From IMG/VR virus record IMGVR_UViG_3300033149_002163, positions 1 to 37,415 of that record: 37,415 bases of DNA. One strand, written 5' to 3'. Below are positions 21,599-29,289 of the stretch, piece after piece. Source of the stretch: a virus. The translations under genes and the position numbers were made by a program. How positions within the stretch are numbered: position 1 is the stretch's first letter; each line of letters opens with the position of its first letter. The notes under the pieces were generated by a model that was not told the DNA's origin, did no database searches, and saw nothing but the letters and a program-made list of their open reading frames with translations.

Positions 21599-23790
21599 GC
21601 GGCCATCTCCCCAGGAGTGTTGAACTCCGGCTGTACGGGCAAGATGTCAAACTCGCAGTTCGGGTGCATGGGGCACCGGTCCTCTATCACTTCGAGCGGT
21701 TCGGTTATGCCGAGGTACGGCGCGCATATGTCGCAGGACGGGTCGCAGCCGTACTGCTGTCCGCGTGTAATCCCCATCGAACGGTACACCACGCCGTTCC
21801 CACGCGTTACCCATCGGGCGGTTTCCGTCCGGGCTATCCGTACGAAATGCTTGCGGCCGAGAACGCCGTTGGGGTCGAGCTGTCGGCGCATCTCGGACGC
21901 CGCCCACTCCCAGTTCTTCCCGTCGGCTATGGCCTGGTCGAAGACGTTGCCGATGGTCTGCAAGTACGCAGGGGTCGCCCCCGGTGGCGCCTTGATAAGC
22001 GAGTTGGCCATGGCCGCGTTGGTCTGTTCCCACCATACCGCCATCGCGGCCGGGTGGTCAACCTCGAACGATACACCGAGCTGGTACCACTCTGCCGTCT
22101 TGGCGGCGCCCGTATCTTGGGTGGTCTTTGCGTGCCGTTGAAGTAGCAACGTGCCATCCTCGGCGGCTTCCCTGAACGCCCCCTCTATCTCTGATATGAA
22201 CGCCGCCTTATCGGACGGCATCAACGACGGCGGCTCCGCGTTCCCCACCTTCGCTGCATTGCCACCGCGCCCCGTTAATGACGTTGGTACTCCCCTGAGG
22301 CCTCGCTTACCCAGGCTCTCGTTTACGGCCTTCAATGCGATGCCGATGTAAGGCCCTTGAATAAGCTCGGCCACTAACTCACTGGCCAGCCCTTGCTTCA
22401 ATGCTAGCCGCTCGCGCTTGAACTTGTCTAGCATCCACCCCGGAGGTAATGCCCATTGCTCGGCGTTCGCCTGGCGTCCCGCAACGCCGCCCTCCTTGAA
22501 CGTGTGATCTGTAATTATCATACGCTCACCGGCATACACGTACGGTATCCCCATCTCTCGGGCGTTCTTCATGGCGTAGACGATTGTGGACATGGCATCG
22601 GCCCGCGCCTTCTCTGCCTCCGCCTTCGCCTTCTCGTCGGTGTAGTCAATCTCCGAGCCGATGAACTCCGCGTCAAGGGCGGCCGCCGAAAGGTACCCGC
22701 ACTCAACGAGTATCTTGGTGAGGTCCATCAAACCGTCGGCCATGAGGTCGTCCTGTACCCGGAAGACCGCACGATAATACTGCCGGTCGTTTACCTCGGA
22801 CCCCGTAACACTCCCCGCCTGGGCACCGGTAAGCTTGGTTGAAGGTATCCCCGTATCAGCCGCCAGGTTCTCCATGGCGACGTTATGGTACTTCGTGGGG
22901 TCGAGCTGGTCCGAGCCGCCGAACTGTAACAGCTTCCACCCCTCGCCCTGGGCCACGAAATGCGTACCCGGACCCTGCGCCCCCCATCCCGACTTCATGG
23001 CCTTGTAGGTATCGTCGGGCGTGTTCTCCGGCATTATGAGGACGGGTATCTTCGATGCGTTCCGGTATGCCGTTTCGTAGAACGCCCACCGCATATGAGT
23101 GTCGGCGTCCAGGTCGTCGTACATCGGCAAGAACATCGATAGCCCCTTTGGGTTCTCGTCCGGCCCCATGTTCTTGAAGTAGGCGATGCGGGAAGCATGG
23201 ATAATGCGAGCCTTCCCCCCGCTTGTCATCAGGTGATACCTGAGTGGCCGCCCGTCATCATCGGTTTCGATAAGCGAGACGAGGCCCGCATGTATGGGGC
23301 GCAGTCCTCGGATAGTGTGCGCTCCCTTCAAGGGGTACGCCGGGTCCGGCAATATCTCGCCGCCCGACCCCTTCTCTTTCAGGACGGGTTCGCCCGCCTT
23401 GGGCTCTACCGCGACGTATAGCGGACAAAAGCCATAAGCCAGGGCCCAGGCCGTCGCCACCTTTGCGCGCTGCTTTACGGCCAGCCGCTTGAACGTAGCG
23501 TTGATGCTCTCGGCCACCTTGGAGCTTACCCCCTCTATATTGAACCAGGCCCCGACCGCATCGTCCACTAGGTCCCGCCATATCCGGTACGCCTTCCCAT
23601 GGCGTATCAGCATGGCCATGATGTCATTAATGGTTATGACAAGCTGGAATCGTGGGAAGTAAACTTGGCTGGATACGATCTGTTTACCGAAGTCCGAGAG
23701 CGCCACGCCCTCGTTAGCCTGTGGGTTTACTGGCATCGAAGCGTTCGCTTGCCGTCCAATAGATGCCCTAACGGTTCCGCTCTTACTCAT
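21595..23790 (-). CDS. Portal protein fused to MuF-like head morphogenesis domain
   Basis: The protein is 731 residues, much longer than a portal alone. Residues about 40-420 have portal features, including GLVSLIETDDDGRPLRYHL, ASRIAYFKNMG and the signature TKLTGAQAGSVTGSEVNDRQ, close to DUF1073-type portals ('L-x-G-x-x-x-G-x-x-x-x-G-E-x-D-x-R-x-Y-Y'). Residues about 560-725 look like Mu F/SPP1 gp7: RIARTETARWVTRGNGVVYR, CDPSCDICAPYLG and MHPNCEFDILPV. The portal ring and the minor head protein would thus be one polypeptide. ATG 23790 has no ribosome binding site, and a TATA-like element lies about 26 bases upstream. Confidence 0.85.
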   Translation of the reverse strand: MSKSGTVRASIGRQANASMPVNPQANEGVALSDFGKQIVSSQVYFPRFQLVITINDIMAMLIRHGKAYRIWRDLVDDAVGAWFNIEGVSSKVAESINATFKRLAVKQRAKVATAWALAYGFCPLYVAVEPKAGEPVLKEKGSGGEILPDPAYPLKGAHTIRGLRPIHAGLVSLIETDDDGRPLRYHLMTSGGKARIIHASRIAYFKNMGPDENPKGLSMFLPMYDDLDADTHMRWAFYETAYRNASKIPVLIMPENTPDDTYKAMKSGWGAQGPGTHFVAQGEGWKLLQFGGSDQLDPTKYHNVAMENLAADTGIPSTKLTGAQAGSVTGSEVNDRQYYRAVFRVQDDLMADGLMDLTKILVECGYLSAAALDAEFIGSEIDYTDEKAKAEAEKARADAMSTIVYAMKNAREMGIPYVYAGERMIITDHTFKEGGVAGRQANAEQWALPPGWMLDKFKRERLALKQGLASELVAELIQGPYIGIALKAVNESLGKRGLRGVPTSLTGRGGNAAKVGNAEPPSLMPSDKAAFISEIEGAFREAAEDGTLLLQRHAKTTQDTGAAKTAEWYQLGVSFEVDHPAAMAVWWEQTNAAMANSLIKAPPGATPAYLQTIGNVFDQAIADGKNWEWAASEMRRQLDPNGVLGRKHFVRIARTETARWVTRGNGVVYRSMGITRGQQYGCDPSCDICAPYLGITEPLEVIEDRCPMHPNCEFDILPVQPEFNTPGEMAA

Positions 23791-23810
23791 TGAACAGATA
23801 AGGGTTTCAT

Positions 23811-23838
23811 ACTTTTATAAACGGTCATAATTATAAAC
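23811..23838 (-). promoter_or_regulatory. Tandem TATA-like elements before the portal gene
   Basis: In the 93-bp AT-rich gap the minus strand carries GTTTATAA at 23838-23831 and again at 23822-23815 (continuing AAAG). The nearer copy is about 26 bases before the portal ATG, the distance from an archaeal TATA box to the start of transcription. Together with the missing ribosome binding site this suggests a leaderless portal mRNA and the main late promoter. Confidence 0.6.
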
Positions 23839-23883
23839 TAAAACGATTCAGAACTGACACACCTTAAACTTGTATAGATACAC

Positions 23884-24168
23884 CTAACGTACCTTACCCG
23901 TGGGCACCGTATCGGCGACCTTCTCAACGGCTCGGATGCCCCGTTCGAGCCCGCCCACCCTACCTTTAAGTGTCGCGTTCTCTAGTTCGAGTTCACGATT
24001 GGTACGCCGCAGATCGTCAAGCTCAGCGCGGAGGTGCAGGTAATCTGTAAGGATGGCGACGGCGCGCTGGTTATCCGACCGGGCCTGCCACCGGTCAAGC
24101 GGTATTCGTTCTATCGCGTCCCATACGTCAGCGGGTACGAGTGCTTGCACCTTCTTTTTCTCTGGCAT
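23884..24168 (-). CDS. Ribbon-helix-helix-like protein with coiled coil
   Basis: The product is 94 residues from ATG 24168, with GAGG before it. The start MPEKKKVQALVPADVWDAIE, then a segment RSDNQRAVAILTDYL looks like a strand and two helices of a ribbon-helix-helix DNA-binding fold. Residues 46-85 form a leucine-rich coiled coil (LRAELDDLRRTNRELELENA). It precedes the late promoter, so it may regulate the virion genes or act with terminase as a small subunit. Both roles are inference. Confidence 0.6.
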   Translation of the reverse strand: MPEKKKVQALVPADVWDAIERIPLDRWQARSDNQRAVAILTDYLHLRAELDDLRRTNRELELENATLKGRVGGLERGIRAVEKVADTVPTGKVR

Positions 24169-24233
24169 TCTGGCCTCGGTATTGTGGTAATTAAGAAGCT
24201 CTACGGCGGCCACTACGGCGAACGGGGATAATG

Positions 24234-24256
24234 GGCGGGGGCAAGTTACCCCCGCC
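24234..24256 (-). repeat. Perfect 8-bp GC hairpin between genes
   Basis: GGCGGGGG (24234-24241) pairs with CCCCCGCC (24249-24256) around a 7-base loop, 24 bases after the stop of the zinc-ribbon gene. No T-tract follows on the minus strand. It could slow RNA polymerase or protect an mRNA end. Confidence 0.6.
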
Positions 24257-24279
24257 GCTCCCTTTCCGTACGGGTCCGC

Positions 24280-25446
24280 CTACGGCTCTTTGGGTACCTC
24301 TGTATCTCCATCGACCAGCCGACCCGCTAATTTAGCGCCCTCCTTCGCGGCGTTGAGTATTTGCGGTTGTGCTGTCTCAAATGCCTTGATTTCTTTTTCC
24401 GTTGGGGGTTTCGTAGGGGCCCCCGCCTCACTTACAAGGCGGTAGGCTTCGCCTAGTTCCCCCCCGCCCTCGGGTACCGGCTCTGGGTTCGGCTTGGTAG
24501 TTTGGAACTTCCACCGGGGCGGTCCGCACTTGAGGCAGTAATGGCTGTTGGTCCGGGTGCACTTCTCGCACTCGGGCGGTACCTTCTCGGCCTGGGCGGC
24601 CTTTTGGTCCGCCTCTATCGCGTCCAGTATGTCGTGGTCCAGTAACAGCTTCGCTCCGGGGGTGGGTGGTACCCTAGCCACGGTGGGGGTCGGTACTCTC
24701 TTTTTCGCGGGCTTGTCCTTCTCGTACGTCCCATCGAATAGCAGCCAGCCAGGAGTTGCGACCTTGCACTTTGGGCAAGCCGTCGGGGGCGTACCGTCGC
24801 GGGGCCAGTTGTTATGCGCGCCGCACTTCGCGCAATGGGCCTTGCATATGAACTCCACGGGCTCGGCCATCTCAGCCTTAACAGTCGGGCCGCTCTTGGG
24901 CTCGGGTCCGGCCTTCGGCTCGGGCCTCTTGGAATCTCCGGGGGGGCGCCCGTCCACTATCATCCTGGCGATGCGGGGTTGGGTAAGCCCCTTCGGTGGG
25001 CCCAAGCCAAAGGTCGGTATCTCGGCCTTCCTTGCGAGCTTGTGGAACTCCCAGGGGTCCGTCGGATTCGCCATGGTTGGGAGGTAATGCAGGTGCGAGG
25101 CGATGAACTGCAACGTGCCGGCTGTCTTCGCTTCGAGTAGGCGTATGTCGATGTTCTGCTCATCGAAGAGCATGCACATCATACCATACGCGCCATCGAC
25201 CCGGGCCGCCACGTTGTTGGTCATAGCCACCTGCTGTTCCATGTCGGCGTTCCGCGCCTTCAACCATTCGATGCGTACATGGGCCGCCTTCATGTCCATT
25301 TCCAAGATCCATATCCGGCAGTCCCGACATTCACACTCCGGCGAGTGGGGCTTTTGGATGGACCTAGTCATAGGCCCGGAGCCCTCACCGGGGGGGTTCG
25401 CTCTCTTTCGCTCGGGGGCTGGTTGCCCCTTCCCATTGTCTCTCAT
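24280..25446 (-). CDS. Multi-zinc-ribbon protein between terminase and portal
   Basis: The protein is 388 residues. A basic, Pro-rich start is followed by CECRDC (around 38-43), a helical region (ILEMDMKAAHVRIEWLKARN) and then, in the second half, CKAHCAKCG, CPKCK, CEKC and CLKC, making at least two zinc ribbons separated by Pro/Lys-rich linkers. It overlaps the terminase stop (ATGA), and GGAGG precedes ATG 25446. Genes at this position are normally portal. A zinc protein here could help DNA packaging or be an unrelated insertion. No family recognised. Confidence 0.7.
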   Translation of the reverse strand: MRDNGKGQPAPERKRANPPGEGSGPMTRSIQKPHSPECECRDCRIWILEMDMKAAHVRIEWLKARNADMEQQVAMTNNVAARVDGAYGMMCMLFDEQNIDIRLLEAKTAGTLQFIASHLHYLPTMANPTDPWEFHKLARKAEIPTFGLGPPKGLTQPRIARMIVDGRPPGDSKRPEPKAGPEPKSGPTVKAEMAEPVEFICKAHCAKCGAHNNWPRDGTPPTACPKCKVATPGWLLFDGTYEKDKPAKKRVPTPTVARVPPTPGAKLLLDHDILDAIEADQKAAQAEKVPPECEKCTRTNSHYCLKCGPPRWKFQTTKPNPEPVPEGGGELGEAYRLVSEAGAPTKPPTEKEIKAFETAQPQILNAAKEGAKLAGRLVDGDTEVPKEP

Positions 25447-26837
25447 CTTGTAATTCCTCCGATCTCGCCGCGTACGTTTCCTCCCATACCTGATGATGCC
25501 ACGCGGCTGTACACCATCTCGGTCGTATCTAAGAAATCGTTATGGCTGCTGTGCGGGTACATCTCCATCTCGTCGATGTACTCCTTCATAGGGGCGGTAT
25601 CTCGCAGCCCTTCCCAGAACCATATCTCGCCGTCCCTAAACGGTATCTCTAGCGATTCGATACGGCGCGCCTTGTTCTCGGTGTTGTGGAGCGTACGCAC
25701 GGTCATGTACCCTCCTTGCTTGCGTATGTAATCCTCTAGCGGGCGCCGCAACGTCGGCGCGTAATTGTCCTCGTACCATAGCTCCGAAGCCTTGACGATG
25801 CGAGCGAAGCGAAAGAACTTCTCACGGTGGCTGGTCTTCGTAGTCCAGTACGCCAGGGCGATAATGAGTAGCCCCTTCCCGTATTTCTGAGCGCCTATTC
25901 CTACGGTGTACGAGTTGTCGGGATTGTCGGAACTGGCCGGGTCGAAGAACGCGAACACGCGCTGGTTCGGCGGTATGTTCGCCGTGTACCTTATCCACTG
26001 TGTATCTAACAGGCCGCCCTCAGGAGCTATCCGTAGCTGCTGGTAATTCGCCTGCCATTCCCACGCCCTGAGCGACGGCTTCAACTGGGCGAGAATCCGG
26101 TGCATGGGGAAGCGCTCAGGCACCAGCGGAACGTTGCCGGGGCCAACCATGGGAAGCACTAGGGCGTCGAAGCCGCCTATCTCGTCCTCGATGTACTCAT
26201 AGAAGCCATTGGGTAGGAAGCGGTGCCCCTCGATAACGATCTGGCCGCCGGGCTCTAGGCGTTGAAGCCAGGTACCCAGTACGAGCTTGAGCCGCCGGGT
26301 ATCGGCGGGGGATAGCGCCGTGTGAATGTCCACCGGGTCGGAAGCCACTATCTTATTGAGCCGCAAGCTCTCGGCCTGGCCCCCTACGCCCAGGTTGGTT
26401 AGGGTCGGGGTGGGTATGTCGGTTCGGCTCCCAAGCACCCGCAGCGCTTCGGTATTCCATTGTGCCGGATTGTAGAACGCGCCGAAGTCGGCGATTATCC
26501 GGGGATTGTTTCGCAGTATCTCACCGACCCCGCGCATGATGTTCGTGGCCTTCCCTCTTGTCTTACTGAATATTCCGGCCCGGAAGTCGAAGCCGCCAGG
26601 GGAGGGGTATGCCCGCTCCCGGCATATGTCCATGGTAAGCTCGATGGTGGCGCACCGGGTAGTCTTCCCCGAGCCGGGCGGCGCGAGTATCAACTTGTGC
26701 GGTCCCTTCATAGCATCTACTAGGCGGTACCACCCGTAGTATTGATACTGCGGCAGGTACCTCTCGGTGAACGCAGCCGGCGAGGACAATGCGGCGTCCC
26801 TCGCCTTGACCAATTCCGAAAAGTCCTGGAACTGCAC
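25443..26837 (-). CDS. terL: Terminase large subunit
   Basis: The protein is 464 residues from GTG 26837. The ATPase half has the Walker A motif APPGSGKTT (52-60) and a probable Walker B at KIVASDPVD (162-170), in which Ser stands where the first Asp of the common 'DD' is expected. The nuclease half has FAFFDPASSDNPD (about 300) and ends with HNDFLDTTE, giving the acidic residues of the RNase H-like nuclease. Terminase cuts concatemeric DNA and pumps it through the portal. A small subunit is not certain; candidates are the HTH protein ending at 28383 or the coiled-coil protein ending at 23884. Confidence 0.92.
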   Translation of the reverse strand: MQFQDFSELVKARDAALSSPAAFTERYLPQYQYYGWYRLVDAMKGPHKLILAPPGSGKTTRCATIELTMDICRERAYPSPGGFDFRAGIFSKTRGKATNIMRGVGEILRNNPRIIADFGAFYNPAQWNTEALRVLGSRTDIPTPTLTNLGVGGQAESLRLNKIVASDPVDIHTALSPADTRRLKLVLGTWLQRLEPGGQIVIEGHRFLPNGFYEYIEDEIGGFDALVLPMVGPGNVPLVPERFPMHRILAQLKPSLRAWEWQANYQQLRIAPEGGLLDTQWIRYTANIPPNQRVFAFFDPASSDNPDNSYTVGIGAQKYGKGLLIIALAYWTTKTSHREKFFRFARIVKASELWYEDNYAPTLRRPLEDYIRKQGGYMTVRTLHNTENKARRIESLEIPFRDGEIWFWEGLRDTAPMKEYIDEMEMYPHSSHNDFLDTTEMVYSRVASSGMGGNVRGEIGGITR

Positions 26838-26839
26838 GT

Positions 26840-27034
26840 TTAACCCCCCCTACGCGCCGGTTTTGGTCGCTTCGTTGACTTGCGTCTTTTATCTCCACGT
26901 CGTCCGTCGTCCTTCGGCATGAATCCGGTAGGCGGACCGATCGCCCTAGATAAGCAAGATGGTCGACGGCGCCTTCCCTTCTTCCGGTGGCACGCACGTC
27001 GGCGGAAGCATCTATCACACCAGAGAGTTATCAA
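26840..27034 (-). CDS. Small very basic zinc-finger-like protein (TTG start)
   Basis: The product is 64 residues with more than 20 Arg/Lys. The start LWCDRCFRRRACHRKKG has C-x-x-C and a further Cys/His pair that could bind zinc; the tail is RRGDKRRKSTKRPKPARRGG. Start TTG 27034 has GGTGA and four bases before it and overlaps the previous stop as TTGA. It lies two bases before terminase, so a DNA-binding role in packaging is a fair guess but unproven. Confidence 0.65.
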   Translation of the reverse strand: MITLWCDRCFRRRACHRKKGRRRRPSCLSRAIGPPTGFMPKDDGRRGDKRRKSTKRPKPARRGG

Positions 27035-27489
27035 CGCTTCACCCTCTCACGGCTGTACTGGCAGATAGAGGCCTCCTTGATCTTCCAGTACCTCGCGTAG
27101 CCACAACGGCCGTACGTGCAGGGCCTGTTCCTCCCACCACGTACGCACTTCATTAGGTCCTCTGGCAGTATGGTACCCGTACAGGTCCTTGCATTGTGGC
27201 CAAGGCCCCCGCACTTCCCGCAGGTATTCAGTCGCGGTCCGTCCTGGTGAGCTTCGGCAGGCGCCACGGAGATGTGGTACAGCTTGCCGTCGACCTCGAC
27301 GTAGTGCTCCCGCTTCGCGCCACGGTGGTTGATGAGGTACTCGAGGTGTAGCGGATCAGGGTAGAGCGCGTTGTGCTTGTCCATGGCGGGGAAGCGGTGG
27401 CGTGGGAACGGCTCCGAGCGGCGGGGTGGGGACGGGTTGCCTTTCACCACGTAGCTATCGTAGTCGTGTGGATCGTATGTCGGTATCAT
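27031..27489 (-). CDS. CCHC zinc-knuckle protein
   Basis: The product is 152 residues. The clear motif is CGKCGGLGHNARTC (around 90-103), a C-x2-C-x4-H-x4-C zinc knuckle of the kind that binds single-stranded nucleic acid in retroviral and cellular proteins. Two further Cys-rich pieces, KCVRGGRNRPC and YGRCGYARYW, follow. Upstream is a small domain with HLEYLINHRGAKREHYVEVD. GGAAGGTGG precedes ATG 27489. CCHC knuckles are rare in tailed viruses. Confidence 0.75.
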   Translation of the reverse strand: MIPTYDPHDYDSYVVKGNPSPPRRSEPFPRHRFPAMDKHNALYPDPLHLEYLINHRGAKREHYVEVDGKLYHISVAPAEAHQDGPRLNTCGKCGGLGHNARTCTGTILPEDLMKCVRGGRNRPCTYGRCGYARYWKIKEASICQYSRERVKR

Positions 27490-27590
27490 CCGTCCACCTT
27501 CCCCCAGTCGATTGAACCTCGTAGCTGATAGGCGAGAGCATCGGCGTATGGCACTCCTATGGTCACGTAGATATTCGTTGTGATGTTCAT
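27486..27590 (-). CDS. Tiny protein, 34 residues
   Basis: The product begins MNITTNIYVTIGVPYAD and ends SIDWGKVDG. It is supported by the perfect GGTGA plus four bases before ATG 27590, where the TGA is the stop of the nuclease-like gene, and by the overlap of its own stop with the next ATG. Short strand-helix-strand character; function unknown. Confidence 0.55.
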   Translation of the reverse strand: MNITTNIYVTIGVPYADALAYQLRGSIDWGKVDG

Positions 27591-27594
27591 GTGT

Positions 27595-28386
27595 TCACCC
27601 AAATTTCTCTAGTTCACATTGGTCTTTTTCAAGGCCTGGTGGAAGCCCACCAACCATCGCTCTGAGTTTGATAGGCCACCCTTCGGTGAACTTGTGAAGT
27701 GGACGGCCGCAATAGGTATAGGTGGTCCTCTCCAGGAATGTCCTCGATGGTGCTGCATCTATGAGTTGCCCTTGTATAGCTAGAAGGACGCCAGCGAGTC
27801 GATCCCGCAGTATGCTCGTAGAATAGTCGTGTGGGGTGGGCTCCCGTAGCCATCGGGTATCATCACCATCAACGAGGAGAAGGCCGATGTGATTGCCTTT
27901 GTGGTGGCCTTCCGCATGTCGTTCCACGGTGCGCAGGCTTCTCTCCTTCGGCATTGCGACGGCGACCATGTCAGAGTAATCCATCCTCTTGATGACTTGC
28001 TCGAACACGACCTTTGGTGCGGACAGCTTCAACTCCACGCAGAGAAGAGTGTGATTATCGATGTCTCCCTGGAGAGCAGCGATGTCAAAGAGGTCGTAGG
28101 AATCGCGGTAAACAAAGTACCTAGCATTGGTTAGGAAGCTCCTGGTGGCAGGGACTAGATTCTGTTCTGATGGCTTGGCGCATCCGTATAGCCCCGGCTC
28201 ATCGTAGAGCTTTCCATCAGCAACTGTACCACACTTCTCACATATCCAGCGGGCACCATTGTAAGGGGGTGCCGACCTGTGGCCGAGGATAGCCCCTGAA
28301 GATAGAGGGACGGGTTCACCATCGACAAGTGATTCTTGATGGCGCCATTTGTGCGACCATTGTGGCGGCCCCCAATTTCCATTCAT
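27595..28386 (-). CDS. Zinc-ribbon/PD-(D/E)XK nuclease-like protein
   Basis: The protein is 263 residues. Residues 47-70 carry ICEKCG and YGC, a partial zinc ribbon. Residues 98-150 read YDLFDIAAL, LLCVELKLS (E118, K120) and FEQVIKRMDYSDMVAVAMPK, the D, E-x-K and Q-helix arrangement of PD-(D/E)XK nucleases such as restriction enzymes and resolvases. The remaining 110 residues are unassigned. ATG overlaps the stop of the HTH gene (ATGA). It could cut branched DNA before packaging or attack host DNA. Confidence 0.68.
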   Translation of the reverse strand: MNGNWGPPQWSHKWRHQESLVDGEPVPLSSGAILGHRSAPPYNGARWICEKCGTVADGKLYDEPGLYGCAKPSEQNLVPATRSFLTNARYFVYRDSYDLFDIAALQGDIDNHTLLCVELKLSAPKVVFEQVIKRMDYSDMVAVAMPKERSLRTVERHAEGHHKGNHIGLLLVDGDDTRWLREPTPHDYSTSILRDRLAGVLLAIQGQLIDAAPSRTFLERTTYTYCGRPLHKFTEGWPIKLRAMVGGLPPGLEKDQCELEKFG

Positions 28387-29111
28387 ATCTTCACCCCAAG
28401 GGCGCGTGCGATCTCCCTCCGCTGGGCCTCATTTGCACGCTTGATGAACGCCACGACCATCGGCACGGTGATGCTGTCCACGGTCACCTGCCCCACCTGA
28501 CCGAGCGCCACGGTGCGGATCCTCGCAGCCAGGGACGACTCGTTCGGAACCCGAGACAGTATCTCGTCAATCTGCTCCACCTTGGCGGCCGTCAGGAAGG
28601 AGACCACGTTGCCCACGGCCACCTGGATGTTGGTCTGCGAGAACTGTATGCGGATGGCGCCCTGCCGTGCGACGTAGAGCCGGGCGAACGTGCGGGCCCA
28701 CTTGTTCGCGGCCTCGTGGTTCTCCCCCACGACGATGTCGCGGCCGCACTCGCACCTCACCTTCCCACCTACCGTCTGCGCGAACACCAGGCCGGCGACC
28801 TCCGCCACCTTCCGCAAGGAGGCGTCCCACTCGAAGTCCGATGTCTGGCTCTTGGTGGGTGTGCTACCGTTGGAGGGTGTGGCACCGAGCGCGTCCGAGG
28901 GGCTGGCCGTACCCGGTGCGAGGGCCTGGGCCGCACCCCCTTTGGTCTTGATGCGGCGCAGGTCGCTCTTGACGGTGTTCTTCTTCCATCCCGTAGCTCG
29001 AGCGAGACGCGTATAGCTCCAGTCGGGGTGCTCGATCCATACCTCCATGTAGCGGCGGACACGGTCCAGGAAGGGCGGTGGTGGAGCTGGTGGCTTCTTC
29101 TTCTTGGCCAC
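28383..29111 (-). CDS. HTH protein, candidate small terminase or regulator (GTG start)
   Basis: The protein is 242 residues from GTG 29111. A Lys/Pro-rich tip is followed by a helix-turn-helix (PDWSYTRLARATGWKKNTVK, about 29-49), a Ser/Thr/Pro linker (60-90), a region with CECG (around 120) and a helical C-terminal half. HTH followed by helical oligomerisation segments near terminase would suit a small terminase subunit; a transcription factor is equally possible. The GTG lies just after the stop of the Cys-rich gene, with GGGAG about 12 bases before it, so the start is less secure. Confidence 0.6.
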   Translation of the reverse strand: MAKKKKPPAPPPPFLDRVRRYMEVWIEHPDWSYTRLARATGWKKNTVKSDLRRIKTKGGAAQALAPGTASPSDALGATPSNGSTPTKSQTSDFEWDASLRKVAEVAGLVFAQTVGGKVRCECGRDIVVGENHEAANKWARTFARLYVARQGAIRIQFSQTNIQVAVGNVVSFLTAAKVEQIDEILSRVPNESSLAARIRTVALGQVGQVTVDSITVPMVVAFIKRANEAQRREIARALGVKI

Positions 29112-29116
29112 GGTGG

Positions 29117-29287
29117 TTACGCTCCCTTCGTCCGCTTCGGGCACTTCCGCATGTTGCAACTATCGAGGGGGCACGCTTCGGCGCAGGGGTCGCATACGCA
29201 GTTCTCTCGAACGTCGCAATGTCCGTCATCGTCCGGGCAATTTTCCTGGCACTCGAACGGCTTATCACAGCATACGCATGTCGGCAT
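29117..29287 (-). CDS. Cys-rich mini-protein (12 Cys in 56 residues)
   Basis: Beginning MPTCVCCDKPFECQENC, the product has Cys at 4, 6, 7, 13, 17, 24, 30, 32, 35, 39, 44 and 49. The stretch CVCDPCAEACP recalls part of a 4Fe-4S ferredoxin motif (C-x2-C-x3-C-P), while the first part resembles metallothionein-like clusters. It starts two bases after the stop of the B12-type radical SAM gene and has GGAGG ten bases before ATG 29287. It could be an iron-sulfur electron donor, a zinc protein, or a substrate of the enzyme. Its acidic middle (PDDDG) has no leader-peptide look. Confidence 0.7.
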   Translation of the reverse strand: MPTCVCCDKPFECQENCPDDDGHCDVRENCVCDPCAEACPLDSCNMRKCPKRTKGA

Positions 29288-29289
29288 CT

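Noticed and set aside
29117-29287. SCIFF-type peptide substrate of a radical SAM maturase
   Set aside because: Cys number, length and acidic middle differ from SCIFF peptides, and the neighbouring enzyme has a B12-type N-terminus with no visible SPASM cluster; kept only as a loose analogy.
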